The notes beneath the pieces were generated by a model that made no database searches, was not told the origin of the DNA, and was given only the letters and a program-made list of their open reading frames with translations. From contig BBXU01000994.1 in the NCBI GenBank assembly GCA_001598975.1, positions 1 to 24,840 on the forward strand: a stretch of 24,840 bases of DNA. The letters run 5' to 3'. This stretch comes from Parachlorella kessleri. Taxonomy: Eukaryota > Chlorophyta > Trebouxiophyceae > Chlorellales > Chlorellaceae. Position numbers and translations under genes: made by a program. Every line of letters begins with the position of its first letter. Position 1 is the stretch's first letter. Shown here piece after piece: positions 11,401 to 18,947 of the stretch.

Positions 11401-14400
11401 CGCCCAGTTGGCAGGCAGCGACCCGCTGAGCTGGTTGGAAGACAAGTCGAGGCCTGCCAGGTGGGCTGGGAGCGTCCAGGAGGAGGGCAGGGTACCGTAG
11501 ATGCGGTTGTGACTGACATTGAGGGCTTGCAGGGAGGGCGGGAGTGTCCAGCCGCTGGCGGGGATGGTCCCTATCAGGTTCCTGCCGGACAGGTGCCTGC
11601 GGGAAGTGGGCACCATAAGGTACGGCGTGGCTGTGCTTTTCCCGCACACTGCACCAGCACTGTATCGCCTAGTCGCACACAGGCTGGCAGGGCGGAGGGA
11701 CGGCGTGCGGCCTGCCAGGTGCGGATACGAGGTGACAAAAGCTGGCAGGAGCAGCTATCCCTGCCCATATTTAGTAGGGCAACCTTCTGCGGGCCAGTCA
11801 CCTGCTGCAAGTATTGTTTACGACAGTAGTATATGAGTGGAAAGGCAGGATGCCCTGGATCACACCCAGTCTCAAGGCTCATTTCTATGCCCTACTAACT
11901 CACATGCCAACCACGCTGGCGTTGGCGTCGCAGGTGATGCCGCTCCACTGGCATGTATTATTGGAATCGCCCGACCAGTCGCTCAGCACGGCTGCGCCAT
12001 TTGACAGGCTGTCCTTAAACTGCAGGAGAGCCTGCTTGTCTGGACCGCCTGCACCAGCCACTCAGGGGGGCTGCACGATGTGTGGGTAACCGTAATATGA
12101 CTGGGTGGTGGTCTCTCATCCGCTTTCCGGAATGTATTCACTAGCACAGCAGCGTCCAAGGAGGCTGCGGTATGCAGACAGGCACCAGTCCCAGAAGTTG
12201 TCTGCACAGCGCTGGTCACCAACGGATTTTTGAAAATGCAGACCAGCAAGGATGTGCCTTTTAAAGCCAGCAGTGCCACCCTAGTCACGTAAGGCGTGCC
12301 CACCTGTCTGCAGAGGCACCTTTGATCCCGTGTAGTACTGCCCAGAGTTCTTATTCTCCCTGTCGCCGTACATGTTAACAGAGTCCACATTGATGCACAT
12401 GGGAAGCCCCACACCATCAGCAGCCGTGACCAAGTTGTTCACAAAGCCCCTCACGCGGTCAGCTGGCATGCTCTGGGTGTTGAAAGCTGCAGCAGCACCA
12501 ACAAGCACACATAGGAAGAAGGCAGTCGAAGCGCTTCTGTATGCTGTCCCTGCTGTCATGTGTACGCGCGCACGTCCCGTGACTGATGCATGCGCCACTT
12601 GAACCATGCTGGTGCGACACTGTGGCACACGCTGCTGAGGCAAGCCCTGCATCCTTCCCCGTAGGCACCATATCCATGCTGACCAAAAGTCCTCTCACCC
12701 ACCCACCCCTCTCAATAGCGCCCCACCTGTCAGCAGCATCTCCAGGGCATAGACATCAGCGTACTGCTGCTCTGAGCAGTCGTGGTGGGCCTGCTTCAGC
12801 GCAGCCACAGCTTGTTCTGCTGCACTGCCTCCTTGCAGCACCAGCTCGGCCAGCCCGTTGGCGGCAGCGCTGTAGCTGCCATTGCAGATGAGCTCCTGCA
12901 TGTACAAGAAGCCACGTGCTTAACATGCCGCGGCCGTGCAACCTGGCACATGCCGCTTGCTGCTGGTTGGCCCACCGCCTCCCTCTGAATTATACTGCTG
13001 CCATACCAGAAGGAGTGAGCAAAGAAGTCACCAAGGTTTCTGCAAGCTGGGCGCTGGACGAATCCAGCTGGCACTGAAGTACCAAGCAGAAGGAACCCAG
13101 ACCTACCACCAGGTCCGGCGGCGCCGCGGTCGCCTTACTTCCTCTTGTGCCTGCATGAAAGAAAATTAACCTCTGACTTCTTGTAAACCCCCAACCCACC
13201 CTTACTTCAGTTACACTGCCGTGTGTTTGCAGCAGGTTGGTGCATGTCGAGGATTCAAGGCCTTAACAGAACTTTGTGTGGGAAAGTGAGTGACAGAGGC
13301 ACGGATCAATCTGAAAGCGGCCATACTCATTGTTGGCTTTGCCAAAGAGCCGGCATTCCTTCCTTTCCCTTGGGGTACTGTCCTACCTACTGCTGCCTTC
13401 ATATCATTAGGCTGCTGCCCAAACGCTGACAAGCAGGCTTGGCGGGGGATGCTGGGGTTGTAGTGCGCCAGCACTTGGACGGCAGGCAAGCTCTGGTTCC
13501 CCAAGTGTACAGGTGAGTAAGCCTGCAGCACGCAGCTACTCCACAGCTCGGCCACATCCCCGTCTGGCCTCAGCCCTAATTGACAGAGCCATCACACCCT
13601 AGCTAGTCCAGGGTGGTGGTGCCAACCAACACTGTCTTCACCACCCTGAGTGAAAAGTGCAATAATGCGAGTAGATTCCTGCAGCACGGGGCCCCAGCAG
13701 GCAAACCAACACAACCTGCCGCCCTGTGTCTTTTATGAACGTTGCTTGGTTCTCACCACTTGGACGTCCCCGGCAGCCAGCTGGGTTAAGTTGGCCGGGA
13801 GTGGCAAGCTCTTACTGTAGTCCTTATACCCAGTGACAAAGGGCACTGCGGCGGCATTGCTGAAGTTGGTGCGGGGACCCCCCTTGGCCAGCTGGTCCTC
13901 GTACTTGAGGGTACATGTGCCATGAGGGTAGAGAGTAGGCACAGTAGATCCCCGGCACCCTGCACGCAAGACACTCCCAGGCTTCGGGCTGCCCGTGTCA
14001 AGCTGGCACAAGTGCACGATATTGCTGACAAAGTTAAATAAGACCATGACACGTTGTGAGTTCGGCACTCATACTGTCAGGGTCAGGTCTACCAAATTGC
14101 TGAGTGGCGAGGCATTGGCTTGGGCCACCACCTGCGGTCGCATTGCACTTGCCTTCTGTACTGTTGCAGTACACGAAGACGTTGCACGCCATGTGTGCCT
14201 GGCAGCTCTGGCAGCACTCCCCAACATCCTTGGCGGTACCGTTGGCCACAACTGCGCCTTTCCCGTCCGTGTGTGGCTCGATGGCCATGAGGCACTGCTC
14301 ATTGGGATCTGGATAGCAGAGATCAACTTATTGATTGTCTCACAATGCAAGCTACAGGGCCTTGGTCACCTGAACATATCCTACATTCCCCAGCAATTTC

Positions 14401-17400
14401 CCTCACGCGCAAAACAATACGCAGCAGACATCGATATCGCTTACATACTGTCCTCCGCATTGGCGACTCTCGGCCACAACATGTTGCCACTACTGACATT
14501 GCAGTGCAGCCAATATGGCGGCAGGCCCACCAGCACATCACACCCCACAACCATCCAAAGGTAAACACGATCCCGCCTAGGGGGCCTCACCCTCTGGGGC
14601 TGGCAGTGGGCCTTGCTGTACCGGGTTCTTGTAGGCCACATGGCCTGTTAAAAAGCTCTCCTCCACGCCTGGGGGCGTCGGGTAGGGATCGACGGCTGCC
14701 CCGGACTGCAGCTGTCGGCTGTACTTGAGTGTGCACATGCCCCTCGGGAAAGTGACCTGCCATCCTGGGCAGCCTGCAGGAGCAGTCCTCTACGCAGGTA
14801 GAAGTCAGGAATGCTAGGAGGGGTATGTGAGGGGTCTAAAACCCACGGCCAGGAAAGAGCAGCAGGCGTCAGGAGGCCTGGAGTGATTGCACCGTCCCGG
14901 TACAGGGAAGTAGCAGAGCGGTAGAGTGGGTGTAGTGTGGATGCAGCAAGGCACAGCAGGCAACCTGGGTCATGCCGTCGAGGCTCCATGGGACCTGCGT
15001 ATATCCATTACATGAGGAGCAAGCCCTGCCCTGCTTTGCCAACAAGTGGCTGTCACCCACCTTCCTGCTGGGCGCAGTATATGAACTCATTGCAGGGTCG
15101 TGCTGGGTCCTGCAGTGCCTGGCAGGCCGCGCAGCACTCCTCCAGGCTCGGCATAGTGCCATTGCCCAAGGGCAGCCCCTTGCTGTTGGCCTGTAACGTC
15201 TGCAGCATCGGGCACTGCCCCACCCCGCCTGCATGTGTCAGACCAGATGCAGCCCTCACCGGCACACGTGGAAACAAGCTGTCTGAGAATATTCCTTTGT
15301 AGGTTCCGCTCCAAAGGAAACATGGCATCCCCAGAGTGACAGCAGTAATGGCAGTTAGCACAACACATGGACATTGCCAATGGACAGTCCCAGTGGGAGG
15401 CCCCAAGCACAACTACAGGCTGAACGCCCATAAGACCAGCTGTATGTGGAGTGGCACTCGCAACTCACCAGGTCCAATGGGAGGCAAGGGCGGGTAGCGG
15501 TCGAGTGACAGGTAGAGTTTGTAGCCACTCGTAAAGCTGCCGTTTGTCGCAATTGAGTAGTAGGTGACTGCCCCTCCCCCCGTCAGCTGCCACTGATATT
15601 TCAGGGTGCACATGCCGGTGGGCCAAACCGTCTCATACCCACCACAGCCTGCAACCAAGCCAAGGCTTAGATGTCTAACCACCAGGGTCGCTACAAACAT
15701 ACTCTGCATGGCCCAACACCGTTCGCCACCCCTCCAATCAACTGAGCGAGAGACCAGGCATCTGACACTCCGCGCAGCAGCGGACTTGCTTGCCTTTGGT
15801 GTCGTTGCAGTACACCCACACGTTGCACTGCCCATGTGCCTGCATAGGAGTCACAGACTTAGCTTTTGCAGTCGCTGGCACCAGACGGCAACACGAGAAG
15901 CAGCAGTTGCCCACCCAGGATGCTTTGAGGGCTTAGGAATACTATCCCCGCAAGGGTGGACAAGCTTGCACGCAGCATCCTCTGCACATTACCCCACTAC
16001 ACAAGAAGTAGCTGTGGCTCTTTCAGTGTAGCGAGTGGGAGAGTTTCATTTGTGCACCTGGCAGGCAGCACAGCAGTCAGCTGGGCTTGCAACAGTTCCA
16101 TTCGCCAGCACGGTGCCATCAGCGTTCAGGCCATGCTCTGCCACCATCAAGCACCTCTCAGCAGGCCCTGCATGGTGGTGGGGATCAGGCAGAAGCCTCT
16201 GACTTGCAACCAGCTAACATTGCACAATCCCTGCCTGGTAAATGTCAGGTGCCTACTTGCACATTGTGAAACCCTGACAAATCACTACTAGGAAGTTCAC
16301 CTGCGGTAAGATGCAGCATTGACTTGGCCACAGCTGCTGGGCAGCAGTCAGCACGTTACCCAGAGCACGTCGCCTCGAAACCCCTGCCAGTGCTGAGATC
16401 TACGCAGCAGTCGTGCCCGGGCATAGGCTGCTGCCACCCCACCTGACTTGATGGTATACTTGCAGTCTGCCAAGCCATTGTTGCCCCCACCAGAACAGTT
16501 GGTGGCTCCAACAGGCAGGTTGATAACCTGCACATGTACATAACCCAGGGCAAGTAAGTAAGGGATATGGCCAACACCACTGGGAAACAGCATGAACATG
16601 AGACAAGAAGCCCCTTGCGACGGCTATGGTGCCCTCACCTGCCCAATCTGGAGCTTGGTGTAATCAACGCCAGGGTTCACTGCCTGGATGGCTTCAATGG
16701 TGGTATTCCTGGCAGCCGCAAGCTTGAAGTATGAGTCCTCTGCACAGTGTGGCACTGCTAAATGGGCACAAGGTGGCTCCAGGTTGCAGCAGGCACTGGG
16801 AGCACGGCTAACCCAGGCGGCTGTCCAGCGTAGGATCTTCTGTGGTGGAGCTTCTGCGTGTGATCCAGGCTTGACATCATCTGCTATAGCAGTGTGCCTG
16901 CTAATCAAATGCCAACTAGCAACCCGTCCTGCAGTGAAACCATTGCTGGATCACGTCTGATACATTTAACTCGGAAGTACTCATGGAGTACTGTGTGACC
17001 CACCCTGCTTGATGGTATATGTGCACCCTGAACTGTTGCCAGCGACACCACCATGGCAGCCCTTAGCCCCAACGGGCAGACCGATAACCTGCGGATGGCA
17101 AGGCCCGACGAACCTCAGGTGGTGGTGAGCACAGTGCGTGTGAGGAGTACAATGGAGGCTAAGCTGGGTGAGTGAACTGGGCGTCAGCAGATCCTTAGCT
17201 GGCACCCCGGCGGGTGGCAGGAACTGTGCTAAAGCGCTGGTTAGCATGCAGCCGGCGGCTGGTACACAGTAGCGCTCTTGGCAGGGCATCTGCCCACAGG
17301 CACACAGCCGCACCTGGCCAGGCGCCAGCTTGGCAGGGTCGACACCAGGGTTGGCGGACTGCAAAGCGCTGACGTCGGTGCCTATGGTAGCGGCGATGGA

Positions 17401-17420
17401 CTCAAAAGTGTCCACAAAGC
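5238..17420 (-). CDS. Giant LysM / apple-like / LRR transmembrane receptor kinase, N-terminus unresolved
   Basis: The model has 33 exons in consistent phase, about 1,383 residues, ending at TGA 5240-5238. Exons are 17420-17314, 17088-17004, 16739-16639, 16527-16443, 16167-16058, 15839-15794, 15648-15469, 15228-15061, 14773-14591, 14308-14153, 13959-13757, 13522-13391, 13150-13139, 12895-12727, 12486-12304, 12048-11904, 11596-11275, 10938-10860, 10642-10556, 10289-10185, 9973-9862, 9589-9467, 9146-9073, 8745-8606, 8377-8243, 7852-7814, 7578-7441, 7220-7138, 6935-6884, 6646-6548, 6209-6129, 5853-5678 and 5478-5238. It should sit in the plasma membrane, with glycan- and ligand-binding modules outside and a Ser/Thr TKL kinase inside; the ligand is unknown. 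The first exon and secretion signal are not identified. Joins at 13757-13522, the 12-nt microexon and 12727-12486 are weakest. The alternative is two genes, an LRR kinase starting at ATG 12559 and a separate LysM protein ending at 12695. The 136-bp gap that leaves, and phase agreement, favour one gene. Confidence 0.65.
5678..8745 (-). other. TKL-type protein kinase domain (DFN variant)
   Basis: The domain is read across eleven exons. It has the Gly loop [13 protein letters not shown] and the ATP lysine in [20 protein letters not shown] carries the probable helix-C Glu, and the hinge region is [12 protein letters not shown]. The catalytic loop is [10 protein letters not shown], the metal-binding site is VSDFNLSK, the activation end is NPRWLAPEV, then [15 protein letters not shown] and the C-lobe [18 protein letters not shown]. 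All catalytic residues are present, so it should be active. The DFG glycine is Asn. DFNLSK followed by [13 protein letters not shown] sequence is, from family knowledge, common in the expanded green-algal TKL/Raf-like kinases. Confidence 0.93.
7852..7885. repeat. AAGC tetranucleotide microsatellite in a receptor intron
   Basis: An imperfect run of AAGC units lies directly upstream (in the sense of transcription) of the acceptor for the exon encoding [13 protein letters not shown]. It is short and intronic. Confidence 0.6.
8606..9973 (-). other. Cytosolic juxtamembrane segment
   Basis: Exons 9973-9862, 9589-9467, 9146-9073 and most of 8745-8606 encode a low-complexity Pro/Ser/Gly/Ala region, including [28 protein letters not shown] and [18 protein letters not shown]. 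It leads into the kinase N-lobe. Phase choice is confirmed by the downstream join, since only the frame ending CCAGAG-G fits the next exon. Many Ser residues make it a plausible phosphorylation region (inference). Confidence 0.75.
9804..9842. repeat. Three 13-bp tandem units in a receptor intron
   Basis: Units 9804-9816, 9817-9829 and 9830-9842 share GGGTCAYATGATA-like sequence. The middle copy contains the palindrome CATATG. They sit in the intron just downstream of exon 9973-9862, close to its donor. Confidence 0.8.
10185..10642 (-). other. Single transmembrane helix and Arg6 stop-transfer
   Basis: Exons 10642-10556 and 10289-10185 join in phase 1. They give a Gly-rich spacer ([10 protein letters not shown]), then a hydrophobic stretch [17 protein letters not shown] plus AVVGLVVW, followed at once by six arginines. 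This marks the boundary between the extracellular LRR part and the cytosolic part under the positive-inside rule. The helix is unusually rich in Gly, Ala and Val, with small-residue motifs that could favour dimer packing (inference). Confidence 0.88.
11275..12048 (-). other. Leucine-rich repeat ectodomain with LRRNT cap
   Basis: Exon 12048-11904 is a plant-type LRR N-cap: [21 protein letters not shown] followed by [17 protein letters not shown]. Exon 11596-11275 holds about four repeats with the plant LxxLxLSxNxLxGxLP pattern ([52 protein letters not shown]), ending in the GLCGT cap typical of LRR receptor kinases. Exon 10938-10860 continues VPSAPQFYS and ends with a single Cys. Only four or five repeats are present, fewer than in most plant LRR receptor kinases. 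Such surfaces usually bind peptides or partner receptors; no ligand can be named. Confidence 0.9.
12304..13522 (-). other. Unrecognised linker between apple-like modules and LRR region
   Basis: Exons 13522-13391, 13150-13139 (12 nt, four residues AQEE), 12895-12727 and 12486-12304 make a region of about 165 residues that I do not recognise. It has [17 protein letters not shown], then an Ala-rich helical stretch ([39 protein letters not shown]), then [16 protein letters not shown] and [16 protein letters not shown]. Phases agree but family support is absent. The 12486 exon start is also preceded in frame by a possible signal peptide. Confidence 0.45.
13757..14308 (-). other. Cys-rich apple/PAN-like module 3
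   Basis: Exon 14308-14153 encodes [31 protein letters not shown] and [12 protein letters not shown]. Exon 13959-13757 encodes [15 protein letters not shown] and ends LAAGDVQV. By homology with module 1 the donor after NSTEG is GCAAGT. A GT donor also in phase 1 lies 21 nt further on, so exon 14308-14132 is possible. Confidence 0.7.
14591..15228 (-). other. Cys-rich apple/PAN-like module 2
   Basis: Exon 15228-15061 encodes [31 protein letters not shown] and [12 protein letters not shown] without an internal intron. Exon 14773-14591 encodes the second half with [14 protein letters not shown]. Both joins are phase 1, the same as in modules 1 and 3, which supports duplication of a symmetrical phase 1-1 exon pair. 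Confidence 0.7.
15469..16167 (-). other. Cys-rich apple/PAN-like module 1
   Basis: Exons 16167-16058, 15839-15794 and 15648-15469 encode this module. The first half reads [17 protein letters not shown], then [12 protein letters not shown], with a CC-x2-C and C-x5-C arrangement like an apple/PAN domain. The second half contains [13 protein letters not shown] and a Gly/Ser/Tyr-rich stretch. The first half is split by an intron directly after CCAACQ, unlike modules 2 and 3. The intron after NDTK starts with GC. The apple assignment rests on cysteine spacing only. Confidence 0.7.
16443..17420 (-). other. Two LysM units in a repeated exon pair
   Basis: Exon 17420-17314 encodes [25 protein letters not shown] ending in LAPGQ, and exon 16739-16639 encodes [12 protein letters not shown] through [15 protein letters not shown]. 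Both have the LysM pattern of a helix, an N-P-G-V turn and a final GQ strand. Each is followed by an 85-nt exon (17088-17004 and 16527-16443) starting [11 protein letters not shown] or [11 protein letters not shown] and ending CTYTIKQ or CKYTIKS. That ending supplies the first strand of the next LysM. LysM domains bind N-acetylglucosamine polymers such as chitin or peptidoglycan. The upstream first strand for unit 1 was not found, and the strand after unit 2 leads into an apple-like module instead of a third LysM. Confidence 0.85.
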
Positions 17421-17513
17421 CTGCAAATGGCAAGCCCCCAGCAGCGCTAAGCGGGCAAGCTGCAACTTGCAGGGCATGTCATTGCCTGGCAGGGCCTGCA
17501 GCCAAGCCCGGCG

Positions 17514-17882
17514 TCACCCTTGCCATCCATGGCCGGCTTCTTTCGGATAGGGCAAATGTGGGCCACTCCCGCAGCAGGATATCTTCACGGCCAGTAGTGC
17601 ATCGCTCATGGCATCGCTGCCTGCTGCAGTGCCTGCCGCAGCCGCAAACCCACCGTGAAGCGCAGGCAGGGGCGGGTAGTGCTGACCAGGCTCGACCCTG
17701 CTGGGAAGCACTTGGGCTGCAGGGTCAATGTTGAGCCCAAACACCTGGGTGCTGTAGTTGGAGGCCAGGTAGAATGCTGCCAGCCTGTCCTCCCCATTCA
17801 TCACCCTGACCACCATCACTGGCTGCCCGCTAGAGTCCTCTGTCATCACGCCGGTGCCCACCGTCGCTAGCCGGAGTGCAGT
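17514..17882 (-). CDS. Unassigned coding-like exon upstream of the LysM units
   Basis: The minus-strand frame from an acceptor at 17882 is open to a stop at 17514 and has protein-like composition: TALRLATVGTGVMTEDS, VMVVRVMNGEDRLAAFYLAS, QVFGLNIDPAAQVLPS. A GT donor after LPALH (exon low end about 17676) is phase 1. That is compatible with the first LysM exon at 17420, so it could be an N-terminal exon of the receptor. It could equally be the last exon of a separate minus-strand gene. I recognise no family with confidence and found no convincing start codon or signal peptide upstream. Confidence 0.35.
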   Translation of the reverse strand, partial: TALRLATVGTGVMTEDSSGQPVMVVRVMNGEDRLAAFYLASNYSTQVFGLNIDPAAQVLPSRVEPGQHYPPLPALHGGFAAAAGTAAGSDAMSDALLAVKISCCGSGPHLPYPKEAGHGWQG

Positions 17883-17894
17883 CTGCAGGCGCAT

Positions 17895-18947
17895 GGATGA
17901 GAGTCAGCACCTGTGCCATGCAGACTGATGTGCATGGTGCAGAGGGTCGTATGCATGCTGAATCTCCCCAGACCTGAGCCGAGAGAAGTGGACACTGGCA
18001 TTCACCAGGCAAACCGTTCTAGACCGCAGCGGTAGGCCATGCAGCCTCGCCTCTTCTGGCAACACACCTCTGGTGGTGTCTCCTGTGCAGATGCTGTCCA
18101 ACCTAGCAACAGAATTGCATGCGTAGAAACTGCTAACAAGTCCCTCCAACGTGTTCCAGCTGGACTCCTGGGTGACATAGAGCCTGGCTAAGTGGGGCCC
18201 GCCTGCATGCTAAGGAAAGATCAGGCTGAACAGCCTCCTCTCAAGGTAGGGGCAATCACGAGCTAGCGAGCAAATGCACAGGCAGCTTGATAAGGAACAA
18301 AGTGGGCCAGAGAGATACGTCTCCGTAAGAGTCCTCTACAGCCCACCTGGAAAACGTTCATGTCTTAACAGAAGTGGGGCAACTTATCGACTCAACAGCA
18401 GCCAGTAGGAGTTGCACTGTGAAACTGGTCTCGTTCCAGGTGGCGCGTTTCCTTGCGCGTAGAGGCTGCCCTAGCGCCTCAGAAGTAGCAGAGATCACTC
18501 ATTAAGGATAAATCCCATTCCTCTGTGGACATCACGGCAGGTTCGTTCGCCTTCCACCGTGCCGAGCACCGACTCGTAAGGTAGGTACAAGGCAGTACAG
18601 TTAGCATGGAAAGGAAACGGTGCTTGGGTTGGCCTTGGGTGATGAGTTGACAGAGGTTAAAGATTGGCCAGCGTGGAAAGAGGACAGCAGGCCTGCTTCA
18701 ACCTTGAACGTGCCTAAAAGATCGAGCCGTTCAACAAGCAGTAATAGCTAGTATGCATATCGCAGCATTCGTTCACCTCTCCGAACAAAATTGCAGCAAC
18801 ATCCACTATTAAATTGCTCAATCACAAAACTTTGCACAGGGGGCTGATGTTACAGCCCACCTCACCGCAACGCACTCGCCCTAAAAGGAAAACTGTACAG
18901 CCTTACAAGGCACCGCCCTCTCTGTTTCCTCCCTCCTTACTAGCTCA
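17895..18947. other. About 1 kb without a recognised gene
   Basis: This lies between the end of the LOV gene and the 5' side of the receptor, both on the minus strand. It should hold the receptor promoter, its leader and perhaps the missing first exon with the secretion signal. No ORF here shows a hydrophobic signal sequence or a family motif that I could support. A minus-strand TGTAA at 18854-18850 may belong to the LOV gene. Confidence 0.4.
18903..18907 (-). terminator. Candidate TGTAA polyadenylation signal of the LOV gene
   Basis: TGTAA reads on the minus strand at 18907-18903, 41 nt past the stop codon. A second copy at 18854-18850 is 94 nt past it. Either fits the algal signal. Confidence 0.4.

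Noticed and set aside
10955..11829. Plus-strand open frames of 181 and 164 codons
   Set aside because: They are the reverse complement of the LRR exon; the minus strand shows clear LRR periodicity.
13559..13690. Minus-strand exon [13 protein letters not shown] ending at TGA, as the end of a separate LysM gene
   Set aside because: It is phase-compatible with exon 13959-13757 but has no similarity to the modules and would leave the well-formed exons 13522-13391 and 12895-12727 unexplained. Kept only as a possible alternative end.
13995..14564. Plus-strand frame of 189 codons
   Set aside because: It lies opposite apple-like module 3 and its intron; no domain signal and no codon bias different from noise.
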